A stretch of 53,209 nucleotides of DNA. Source: Vulcanimicrobiota bacterium (lineage in GTDB: Bacteria > Vulcanimicrobiota > Xenobia > Xenobiales > JADMJV01). The notes below the pieces were generated by a model that made no database searches, was not told where the DNA came from, and worked only from the letters and a program-made list of their open reading frames with translations. The position numbers were made by a program, and so were the translations under genes. The stretch lies in assembly GCA_023447635.1 (NCBI GenBank), contig JAEXNA010000011.1, positions 1-53,209 of the forward strand. The letters run 5' to 3'. Every line of letters starts with the position of its first letter. Positions within the stretch are counted from its first letter, which is position 1. Of this stretch, positions 46,724 to 53,209 are shown one piece after another.

Positions 46724-47587
46724 ATGGTCGTCTACCCTCACAACTTTCCTCAGGCCCGCTGGAGCGGCTTGGAGCGCCCCACCGGCGCGGCCTCTTACAG
46801 CGGTCTGACCTCGACTGCCGAGGGCGGGCATCTGATCGTGCACGACAGCAAGAAGCCCGGCGAAGCCAGAGTCAGTGCGGTCAACGGGAACAGCGGTGCC
46901 GTCGAGCAGGTGCAGATCGACTGGAGCCGCACCGACCTGCCGGAGGACCTGGAGGCGGTGGCGGGCGTGGACGGTCGCTCGGGCAACTTCATGGCCGTCG
47001 AGGGGTCGCAGTACAACGGGCGCACGCCTCACCTTTTCCTGTTCAACTACGCCGACGGGAGGGGCGAATCGCTGCAGCGCTTCGACCTGCCCAAACTGCC
47101 CTACGAGATCGAGGGGATGGCCACCCGCCAGCGGGCCGACGGCGACGTGCTGGTGGTGCTGGGCGGTCGCGGCGATGAAGTTCACGGCGAGGGGCGTCTG
47201 CACTGGGGCGTTTACGATCCCGATGGCGGCACGATGGAATGGCCGGCCGAGGGCGTCCGCGGAGTGGACGTTCGTCTCCCCGAGCCTCTCGGTCCCAGCG
47301 AGCGCCCTATCGGCGACCTGCACCTGGACCCCAACGGCGACCTGTGGGCTTCAGGCTGCGTCGACGAAGGCGACAAGGGGCCGTTCGAATCGCTGATCTA
47401 TCGCGTGGGGCAACTCGACGCCGAGGCCGCCAACCCGCTCACTCTGACCCTGGACCGCGCGGTTCGGGTGCCGGGCGAAAAGGTCGAGGCGCTGGACCGC
47501 TGTCCCGGAAGCCCGGATCGCTTTCTCCTGGGCACCGACAACGAGGCCTACGGCGGGACGCTGCAGAGTCTTCTGACCGCGCTGTAG
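46724..47587 (+). CDS. Beta-propeller-like protein (SdiA-regulated/phytase-like)
   Basis: A 287-residue protein of repeating beta segments. DLEAVAGVDGRSGNFMAVEGS, LPYEIEGMATRQRADGDVLVVLGG, PIGDLHLDPNGDLWASGCVDEGD and KVEALDRCPGSPDRFLLGTDNE resemble blades of SdiA-regulated or esterase-like-phytase propellers. There is no signal peptide, which is unusual because such proteins are often exported. Function is unknown. A TAGGGT -10 precedes the ATG by 6 nt. It is convergent with arginase, with 30 bp between stops and no obvious terminator. Confidence 0.65.
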   Translation: MVVYPHNFPQARWSGLERPTGAASYSGLTSTAEGGHLIVHDSKKPGEARVSAVNGNSGAVEQVQIDWSRTDLPEDLEAVAGVDGRSGNFMAVEGSQYNGRTPHLFLFNYADGRGESLQRFDLPKLPYEIEGMATRQRADGDVLVVLGGRGDEVHGEGRLHWGVYDPDGGTMEWPAEGVRGVDVRLPEPLGPSERPIGDLHLDPNGDLWASGCVDEGDKGPFESLIYRVGQLDAEAANPLTLTLDRAVRVPGEKVEALDRCPGSPDRFLLGTDNEAYGGTLQSLLTAL

Positions 47588-47617
47588 ATCAGCGAGAATC
47601 AGCTATCCAACGCGGCA

Positions 47618-48565
47618 CTAGCAGTTCAGGGGGCGCAGTTTCAGGCGGCGCTCTTCCAGAGCCGAAACAGCCAGGTTGACCGCCATGTCCGCCGTCCGGT
47701 TGCGGTGGTCCAGGATCGGATTGACCTCGACGATGTCCATGCTCTGCACGACCGGGCTGCCGTCTTTCAGGCGCGCTGCCGCGATCAACTCCATCATCAA
47801 GTGCGCCTCGCGGAAGGTTAGACCGCCCTCTACAGGCGTTCCCACGCCGGGCGCCTCCTGCGGGTCCAGCACGTCCAGGTCGAAGCTGAAGTGCAGCGGA
47901 ATAGTGAAGCCCTGCGTGGCCTTCTCTAAGGCGGCCTGAGTCACGTCGTGAATTCCGTAAGCGTCGATTTCACTCATCGAGTAGTAAGTGTGGTCGCCGG
48001 CGGCTAGCAGAGAGACCTCGTGAGGGTCGAGGTCGCGAATCCCGATGTGGACCACGTTGCCCACGGACACTTTGGCGCCCGGTCGGCGCAGGTCCACCAG
48101 TTCCTGGGGCCCACGCCCCAGCGCCACCGAGACCGGCATACCGTGGATGTTGCCGGACGGCGTGGTCTCAGGCGAATTGAGATCGCCATGAGCGTCCACC
48201 CAGAGCAGACCGAAGGGGCGTCCTTCGCGGAAGGTGGCGACTCCGGCCACCGAACCGATGGCGGCGGAGTGATCTCCGCCCACCGTGATCGGCATGTAGC
48301 CCTGCTCCATAATCGCCACGATGCGCTGCGAGAGCCGCTCGGAAACTTCCGTGATCTCGGCCAGATAGCGCGCGTTGGGCGCTCCCGGGTCCAGGGTCTC
48401 CATGATCGGGACCTCGACGTTGCCGAAGTCTTTGACCTCGTAGCCAACCCGCCGCAGTCGCTCCATCAGGCCAGCGTGACGGACGGCGTAGGGGCCCATG
48501 TCCACCCCGCGATGGTTCCCCCCAAGATCAAGAGGAACACCAATAATACCAAGCTTTCTAGACAT
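47618..48565 (-). CDS. rocF: Arginase
   Basis: Hydrolyses arginine to ornithine and urea with a dimanganese centre. The 315-residue protein has the ureohydrolase motifs ITVGGDHSAAIGSV, LLWVDAHGDLNSPE, SGNIHGMPVS, and the SFDLDVLDP and SMDIVEVNP segments that supply Mn ligands. Length and N-terminal LGIIGVPLDLGGNHRGVDMGP are typical of arginase rather than agmatinase. GAGG lies 7 nt before the ATG. Its role may be nitrogen recovery or polyamine precursor supply; the neighbours do not decide. Confidence 0.95.
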   Translation of the reverse strand: MSRKLGIIGVPLDLGGNHRGVDMGPYAVRHAGLMERLRRVGYEVKDFGNVEVPIMETLDPGAPNARYLAEITEVSERLSQRIVAIMEQGYMPITVGGDHSAAIGSVAGVATFREGRPFGLLWVDAHGDLNSPETTPSGNIHGMPVSVALGRGPQELVDLRRPGAKVSVGNVVHIGIRDLDPHEVSLLAAGDHTYYSMSEIDAYGIHDVTQAALEKATQGFTIPLHFSFDLDVLDPQEAPGVGTPVEGGLTFREAHLMMELIAAARLKDGSPVVQSMDIVEVNPILDHRNRTADMAVNLAVSALEERRLKLRPLNC

Positions 48566-48633
48566 TAGCGGCCTCTTTGGCGAGACCCCCTCCCCATTCC
48601 TGGCCGGGATCTCAAGGACTCCTTCGCAAATTC

Positions 48634-49068
48634 CTAACTCGGCGCCAGCGGGTTGTGCCAGCGGAGTCCAGGAAATCTCGCGAAATCGGCGTCGTTAGAA
48701 TGGACTTCGGCCTGAAGCTCCATCGCCACGGCGGCGATGTGGGCGTCAGTGACCAGGTTCCCGCCGACTCCAGCCTGTCTGAGTGCAAGAAGCAGAAAAT
48801 CCAGATGTCGTGGTCCTGGATTCTGGCACTCGACATTGGGTTGCGTCAGCCAGGAGCGGACGTGCGCTACAGCTTCTTCCGTCGAAAGTGGAGCCACCAG
48901 CACGGCCGGGTGAGTCATCAGGCGTACAAATCCGCAGCAAACGGCCCAGGGGATTCTCACCGGTGTCTCTCCGGACAGCAGGTCCTCCCACCATTCGCGG
49001 GCGGCAACGTGAGCCGGGGCGTCGGAGTTGTAGGCGTAGACGAGAAGATTGACGTCAGGAACGATCAT
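48634..49068 (-). CDS. vapC: VapC-type PIN domain toxin ribonuclease
   Basis: A 144-residue PIN domain. Acidic residues expected at the metal site are D5 (VPDVNLLVYA), D108 (VTDAHIAA) and D126/D128 (SNDADF). The middle segment IPWAVCCGFVRLMTHPAV matches the VapC branch with WxxxxGFxRLxTxP, in which the usual second Glu is not at the standard position. The family cleaves tRNA or rRNA. The start codon overlaps the antitoxin stop (ATGA), the classic toxin-antitoxin layout with antitoxin first. Confidence 0.92.
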   Translation of the reverse strand: MIVPDVNLLVYAYNSDAPAHVAAREWWEDLLSGETPVRIPWAVCCGFVRLMTHPAVLVAPLSTEEAVAHVRSWLTQPNVECQNPGPRHLDFLLLALRQAGVGGNLVTDAHIAAVAMELQAEVHSNDADFARFPGLRWHNPLAPS

Positions 49069-49331
49069 CCGACAGGCGGAACCTCACGAACAAAGTCCTG
49101 GGCGTCCATCTCGTCGAGAAGCTGGTTGAGTCGCGCCGTATCGATACCTGGACGAAACCCGCCCCGATGCGGTACCACTTCAAAGCGGGGGCGTTCGTGA
49201 GTACGGGCCGGCGCCTGCAGTCCCCGGCGGATCAGTTCATTGAGAGCCTGCTTGAACGAAAGCTGGCCGTCCTGAGCGTAAGCTTTCAGCTTTTCAACTA
49301 CATCCGCGTCCAACGTGACAGTCGTTCTCAT
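49065..49331 (-). CDS. vapB: VapB-type ribbon-helix-helix antitoxin
   Basis: An 88-residue protein with an N-terminal ribbon-helix-helix (MRTTVTLDADVVEKLKAYAQDG, then SFKQALNELIRRGL) that binds operator DNA, and a C-terminal tail (about 45-88) that should wrap the VapC active site. Its stop overlaps the vapC start. A CAAGAT hexamer ends 6 nt before the ATG with no strong Shine-Dalgarno, a weaker instance of the leaderless pattern. Autoregulation is expected from the family. Confidence 0.92.
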   Translation of the reverse strand: MRTTVTLDADVVEKLKAYAQDGQLSFKQALNELIRRGLQAPARTHERPRFEVVPHRGGFRPGIDTARLNQLLDEMDAQDFVREVPPVG

Positions 49332-49385
49332 AGAATCATCTTGATGCCGCCCGGCGTTGCTGTCAAGATGCGTTCACCGACCGCC

Positions 49386-50741
49386 CTAGAAGAGAGTCTG
49401 CTCTCCGCACCAGCCGGTGGGGATGCGGGCGAGTGGGGCTTCGCCCCTGGCCAGATCGGTCAGCCGGTCGCGCAGCCTTGGCGGCAGTTCGTCCGGGGTG
49501 AAAGGCGACTGCTCCAGCCACTCCCGGGCAAGCTCCGGATGGGCCAGGGAGAGGAAGACGACGACCTTCTGCCAGGCGTGGGCCAGCCGCCGGTGGCGCT
49601 GCCAGCGCTGGTACTTGCGGTGCACGGGACGCCCCATCTCTCGGGCCATCCAGCCTAAGGTTCGCCCGGCCAGAGAAAGGGCGTCGAGTTCCGGGCGCAA
49701 CTCCAGCCAGAGCGGCCACAGGTCGCCTCCTACTAGCAGTCGCAACTCTTCGGCCGCGGCCCCGGGCTGCTCGGTGCCGAAGCGGGCGCGGGCCCGCTCC
49801 TGGCATAGCTGTTCGAGGTCGGCGACCGATCGTGGAGCGGTCAACGGCAGCCCGAAGTAGCGCTGATAGAGCGTGTCGCGAGCGCCCTCGACGGTACGGC
49901 GAGCGAGTTCGAGGTGCCCTTTCGAGGCGGGCTCGTCCGGGCACTTTAGACGAAGCGATCGCCCGGTGTGCTGGAGCAAGCGGTTCCAGTCCTCCAGCGT
50001 TTCCGGCTCCCACCCCACCTGAGGAAAGGCCGTAGAAACCACCCGGAGGAGTTCCTTGAGATCCACCCCCTCGGGCGGTTGCTGTAAGGCGATTCGAGTC
50101 CAGGCCTGCAGCGCTCGGCCCAGATCGTAAGGCGAATCGACCACGTCGTCGCGAATCAATTCGGGCAGTGTGGCCTTCCAGGCGCGCCGGGCGCGCTCGG
50201 CCAACGGTCTCGGCATCGGCTGACCGGCGACCGGGGCGAGAATCTCCTCGAGGCTCTCGATGGCGCTCTTCGGGTCTAACTGTTGTAGCCTGGCGATCAG
50301 AGTGTCGCGGACCGTTTCGAGGTCAACGGGCGCTTGCCGCTGCTCCAGCGCCTCCCGGCGCTGAGCCGAGCCGGGCGTTCCCCAGCGCTGCTCGCTGTCG
50401 AGCAAGATGCGGCGGACCAGTCCGACCTGTCGTCCGCTCAGGCTCTCTGGCTCCGTGGCGGCCGTGCGCAAAGTTTCGGCCAGGGTCCTGAGGTTCGAGT
50501 TCGAGCGCTCGGGGAAGTGGCAGTCGAACCCCTCCCCCAGCGCCTCCTCCAACCCCTTCAGCGCTTCCTCGACCCGACCCCGCCAATCGGTCGGGTAGTG
50601 CTGCAGCGGCCAGTCGTCATCTGGCTCCCGGGTTTCCTGCAGCAAGGCTAGACAGCGCTCGTAGTGCACCCGCCAGCCGCGCAGCGATTCGTCCATGCGG
50701 CGCAGTTCGCGCGGCCACTGATAATCGCGGATGGCCGCCAT
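49386..50741 (-). CDS. Protein of unknown function (451 aa)
   Basis: A soluble, mostly helical protein rich in Leu, Arg, Trp and Glu (for example LWPLWLELRPELDALSLAGRTLGWMAREMGR). No known family is recognised. The frame is open to ATG 50876, but the upstream 45 codons have much less GC-biased third positions and contain a hairpin, so ATG 50741 (MAAIRDYQW) is preferred. Neither start has a good ribosome site. It ends 54 bp before vapB on the same strand and may precede it in a transcript. Confidence 0.65.
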   Translation of the reverse strand: MAAIRDYQWPRELRRMDESLRGWRVHYERCLALLQETREPDDDWPLQHYPTDWRGRVEEALKGLEEALGEGFDCHFPERSNSNLRTLAETLRTAATEPESLSGRQVGLVRRILLDSEQRWGTPGSAQRREALEQRQAPVDLETVRDTLIARLQQLDPKSAIESLEEILAPVAGQPMPRPLAERARRAWKATLPELIRDDVVDSPYDLGRALQAWTRIALQQPPEGVDLKELLRVVSTAFPQVGWEPETLEDWNRLLQHTGRSLRLKCPDEPASKGHLELARRTVEGARDTLYQRYFGLPLTAPRSVADLEQLCQERARARFGTEQPGAAAEELRLLVGGDLWPLWLELRPELDALSLAGRTLGWMAREMGRPVHRKYQRWQRHRRLAHAWQKVVVFLSLAHPELAREWLEQSPFTPDELPPRLRDRLTDLARGEAPLARIPTGWCGEQTLF

Positions 50742-50772
50742 GGCCTCTTCGACGGTAGCCAGAGAAAAGGCA

Positions 50773-50814
50773 AAGGGCCCACCCAACGATGAGGACGAGC
50801 CCTTCTCGTGACAG
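50773..50814 (-). terminator. Hairpin with T-rich tail before the 49386 gene
   Basis: AAGGGC (50773-50778) and GCCCTT (50809-50814) form a stem with a 30-nt loop that can fold further. On the minus strand it is followed by TTTGCCTTTTCTCT. It may end the PilZ transcript or act as an attenuator for the gene starting at 50741. Confidence 0.45.
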
Positions 50815-51005
50815 GTCACTGGTTTAGGGGAGCAACCGGAAAGCCCGCCGACATCTAGCTCGTCTATTGTGTGCATGCGAAACGGGTCGATTCGTCGAAA
50901 ATCCCGTCAAGCGGGACCGAGGTATTCCCGATATTACCCATACGCCCCGTTCCGCCTGCCCAAAATATACGTCGCTATATGTCAACGGGGTTTCCGGCAG
51001 CGCCC

Positions 51006-51329
51006 CTAGTTGAGACTGTAAGTTGCGAGCCATTCGCGGAGCAGTCCGCGTGCTTCGTCCTGGCCGTGAGCGAACGACACGCCGGCCATGGTCTTGCCGT
51101 TGCGCGACATCTGCTGCTGCCACACGGGTCGGCCTTTGAGCACGATCTGGGTTTCAGGATTGAGGTGAAGTCGGAACTCGAGTTCACTCTCGGCCAGCGG
51201 TTCCTGAGCCACCAGGCGCAGTCCTCCGCAGCCCAGGTCCACCGCGAAATTGCCCCCGTGTCCAGACACGTCTACCGAAATGATGGCCGAAACTCGACTA
51301 AAGTTGCGTCGATTGTCGATGATTTGCAT
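51006..51329 (-). CDS. PilZ domain protein
   Basis: A 107-residue single-domain protein of the c-di-GMP receptor family. The RRNFSRV segment supplies the RxxxR motif, and the second motif (D/N)xSxxG is seen as DLGCGG, with Gly replacing Ser. Two further beta segments follow (LEFRLHLNPETQIVLKGRPVW and MAGVSFAHG). c-di-GMP binding may be weakened by the substitution. GGAGGG lies 8 nt before the ATG. It follows the HDAC-like gene by 88 bp on the same strand. No GGDEF or EAL gene is in the window. Confidence 0.85.
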   Translation of the reverse strand: MQIIDNRRNFSRVSAIISVDVSGHGGNFAVDLGCGGLRLVAQEPLAESELEFRLHLNPETQIVLKGRPVWQQQMSRNGKTMAGVSFAHGQDEARGLLREWLATYSLN

Positions 51330-51417
51330 TTGGATAACCCTCCGGCGTGGGGATTACCCGCAAATCGTTCAACTTCAAACATCGCCGGGGCTGCACCATG
51401 GGTCGAGAGCGAAGAAC

Positions 51418-52431
51418 TTAGAGGAAGCGCTTTTCGGCCAGAGCCAGCAGGCGAAGCACGGCGTCGTCGACGGGGCCAGGCGGCTCGGGCCGGGGGCTGT
51501 CCAGGCCAGTCCAGACGCGAAGGGTGGCCAGCGTCGACGAGGCCACTCCGTGCAGGTCGTAGCCGCCTTCGAGGAACCCGACCAGGCGACCACGAGCCGA
51601 CGTCTTTTCGGCGTCTTCAGCCACCAGGGCGGCCAGCGCTGCGAACCCTTCGGTGGTCATCCGCATCCCGCCCAGGGGGTCTTTCTTGTGCGAATCGTAG
51701 CCCGCCGAGACCAGGATCAGCTGAGGGTCGTAGCGGCGGATGATGGGACGCACCAGGCGAAAGTAGGCGGCCAGATGTTCATTGTCGCCGCAGCCGCTGG
51801 GCAGAGGTAAATTGTAGGTCAGCCCCTCGCCGGGGCCTTCTCCCCGCTCGCCGGGGAGGCCGGTGCCGGGGTAAAACGGCGCCTGATGCATGGAGATAAA
51901 ACAGGTGTTGCCGTCGCGGTACAGGCAGTCTTGCGTGCCGTTGCCGTGGTGCACGTCCCAGTCCAGAATCAGGATGCGCTGGCACAGGTCAGCACAGGCG
52001 CGCGCAGCGATGGCGACGGTCGAGTAGAGGCAGAAACCCATGCTCCTGGTGGGCGTGGCGTGATGGCCCGGCGGGCGAGCTAGCAGGAAGCCCCGGTCGA
52101 GTTCCCCCTGTGCGACCGCTCGGCAGAGGTCGATGCCGCCGCCTACGGCGCGCCGGGCGGCCAGGTCCGAGTGGGCGTTGAGATAGGTATCCGCGTCCAG
52201 GTGTCCCCCGCCGGCCCGGGTCAGCTCTTCGATCCGGATCAGCACTTCCGGTTCGTGAACCAGCAGCAGTTCGTCGTCGCTGGCCGCCCGTGGCGCCATC
52301 TCCTGGAAGGGGAACTCCTGGCGCAGCGGCGCTATGGCGTCGCGGATCGCCTGCAGTCGCTCGGGCCGCTCGACGTGGCCTGGGCTCGCGTGCTCGGTGA
52401 ACGTGGGGTCGTCGACCAGTCCGAATCTCAT
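51418..52431 (-). CDS. Class II histone deacetylase-family amidohydrolase
   Basis: A 337-residue zinc deacetylase related to acetoin-utilisation proteins and acetylpolyamine amidohydrolases. Motifs are HPERPERL-like HVERPERLQAI, LLARPPGHHATP (catalytic His pair), LILDWDVHHGNGTQD (zinc Asp and His), LVSAGYDSHKKDPLGGM (third zinc Asp) and FLEGGYDL (transition-state Tyr region). Substrates could be acetylated proteins or polyamines. The frame is open to 52575, but ATG 52431 sits just before the conserved MRFGLVDD start. It is divergent from the 52511 gene. Confidence 0.92.
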   Translation of the reverse strand: MRFGLVDDPTFTEHASPGHVERPERLQAIRDAIAPLRQEFPFQEMAPRAASDDELLLVHEPEVLIRIEELTRAGGGHLDADTYLNAHSDLAARRAVGGGIDLCRAVAQGELDRGFLLARPPGHHATPTRSMGFCLYSTVAIAARACADLCQRILILDWDVHHGNGTQDCLYRDGNTCFISMHQAPFYPGTGLPGERGEGPGEGLTYNLPLPSGCGDNEHLAAYFRLVRPIIRRYDPQLILVSAGYDSHKKDPLGGMRMTTEGFAALAALVAEDAEKTSARGRLVGFLEGGYDLHGVASSTLATLRVWTGLDSPRPEPPGPVDDAVLRLLALAEKRFL

Positions 52432-52510
52432 ACCAGGGGGCTTCGCTCTGGGCCGGGCTTTCCTTTTTGGGTGGGAGGGGGGAGGCGGGCGGGTTGGAGA
52501 ACCGCGCGGG

Positions 52511-52882
52511 ATGAGACTTTTTAGCTTTTTGCTCACCCTGGCGCTGGCTTTGCCGGTGCTGGCTAAGGACCGCACTATCCCAGTTCAGTTCGCCCCGGGC
52601 GCGACCGGGACTCAACTCGTCGAAGGGGTGGCGCGCGGCGACACCGCGACGTTCGTGCTCGACGCCGGCGCGGGTCAGAAGATGCGAGTGGGGCTAACTT
52701 CGGTCGAGTCGAACGCCGAGTTCGAACTGCTGGCGCCCAACGGGCAGTCGCTGGGCAACTCGAGCCTGAAAAACGGGCAGCAGGTGTGGTACGGCGTGCT
52801 CCCTCAGAGCGGGCGGTACAAAGTGGTGGTCGGCACCACTCGCGGCGGAGCCGAGGTCACGGTCGACTTTTCTATCCGCTAG
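52511..52882 (+). CDS. Small exported protein with PPC-like beta domain
   Basis: A 123-residue protein. A signal peptide (MRLFSFLLTLALALPVLA, cleavage before KDRTI) is followed by a single beta-sandwich domain: VARGDTATFVLDAGAGQKMRVGLTS, AEFELLAPNGQSL, WYGVLPQSGRYKVVVGTTRGGAEVTVDFSIR. The pattern matches bacterial pre-peptidase C-terminal-like domains, which occur alone or on secreted enzymes. ATG 52511 is chosen at the signal peptide; GGAG lies about 11 nt upstream. The tandem repeat begins 44 bp after its stop. Confidence 0.78.
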   Translation: MRLFSFLLTLALALPVLAKDRTIPVQFAPGATGTQLVEGVARGDTATFVLDAGAGQKMRVGLTSVESNAEFELLAPNGQSLGNSSLKNGQQVWYGVLPQSGRYKVVVGTTRGGAEVTVDFSIR

Positions 52883-52925
52883 CACGGCGGACCGCTCGTT
52901 TCGAGACTTTCGCTCGGAAGCTCTC

Positions 52926-53209
52926 GATTCACCAATGCGCGGAACCTTCCGCTGATCGCCGAATCGAGAGCTACGGATTCACCGATGCGCGGAACCTTCC
53001 GCCGATCCGCGAATCGAAAGCCGGCCGATTCACCGATGCGCGGAAACTTCCGCCGATCCGCGAATCGAAAGCCGGCCGATTCACCGATGCGCGGAAACTT
53101 CCGCCGATCGCCGAATCGAAAGCCGGCCGATTCACCGATGCGCGGAACCTTCCGCCGATCGCCGAATCGAGAGCTGGGCCGATTCACCGATGCGCGGAAC
53201 CTTCCGCCG
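52926..53209. repeat. 51-bp tandem repeat with hairpin-forming units, running off the edge
   Basis: Five full copies start at 52926, 52976, 53027, 53078 and 53129, and a partial copy at 53181, with a period of 50-52 bp and small sequence differences. Each unit contains nested inverted repeats: GATTC...GAATC at the ends and GCGGAA...TTCCGC in the middle. The open minus-strand frame across it is a repeat artefact of period 17 codons. The array continues past the window. Confidence 0.9.

Noticed and set aside
52879..53187. Minus-strand 102-residue protein with 17-residue repeats
   Set aside because: It is the translation of the 51-bp tandem repeat (51 is divisible by 3, so the frame stays open). 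There is no ribosome site or family match.
52926..53209. CRISPR array
   Set aside because: The whole 51-bp period repeats; there are no unique spacers and no cas genes nearby.

Overview
The window comes from a GC-rich bacterial chromosome, most likely Gram-negative: it has a Spy/CpxP-type periplasmic protein, periplasmic peptidoglycan hydrolases, a class D beta-lactamase homologue and an ABC/MoxR/VWA membrane cluster. Only about 25 nt of 16S rRNA are present, so phylum cannot be fixed. The gene content would suit a little-cultured phylum such as Armatimonadota or Eremiobacterota, but that is a guess. GTG starts are common, genes are tightly packed, and many pairs overlap by 4 nt.

Layout. 1-320: start of an rRNA operon reading left off the edge, with promoter and boxA-like leader. 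567-2518: hemB and a renalase-like oxidoreductase. 2580-5290: response regulator, histidine kinase and LTXXQ protein, a Cpx-like arrangement. 5372-7899: FHA protein, LysM/NlpC-P60 hydrolase and a protein of unknown function. 7971-9910: class V aminotransferase and EEP-family hydrolase. 9907-12353: M23 peptidase, Ser/Thr kinase with zinc ribbon, small protein and rpsU. 12484-18045: glyoxylate shunt (long isocitrate lyase and malate synthase) with two upstream proteins. 18083-20490: spermidine-synthase-like protein, then PIG-L deacetylase and NagB. 20550-22187: stand-alone toxin-like nuclease candidate, Cys-rich secreted protein and SCO protein. 22263-26933: class D beta-lactamase homologue, secreted protein, M48 protease, sigma factor, PAS-like/REC regulator and MsrA. 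27031-28745: two 16S rRNA modification enzymes.

28977-41469 is the largest unit: eight same-strand genes, most abutting or overlapping. They encode a Gln/Glu-rich coiled-coil membrane protein, a MoxR AAA+ ATPase, a large membrane protein, an ABC ATPase and permease, a DUF58 protein and two membrane VWA proteins. The parts belong to known families, but no function is established for the combination, which makes it the best candidate here for an undescribed system. 41547-47587 holds MscS, three unrecognised proteins, a 51-residue Gly/Lys peptide, a GNAT-like protein and a propeller-like protein. 47618-52882 holds arginase, VapBC, an unrecognised protein, PilZ, a class II histone-deacetylase-family protein and a small secreted protein. 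The right edge runs into a 51-bp tandem repeat of hairpin-forming units.

Two general observations. Five genes at the head of their transcription units have a TANNNT hexamer ending exactly 6 nt before the start codon and no Shine-Dalgarno sequence, which points to leaderless mRNAs; other genes have good GGAGG sites. Several intergenic inverted repeats look like operators or RNA switches. No CRISPR array, tRNA, insertion sequence or prophage was seen.
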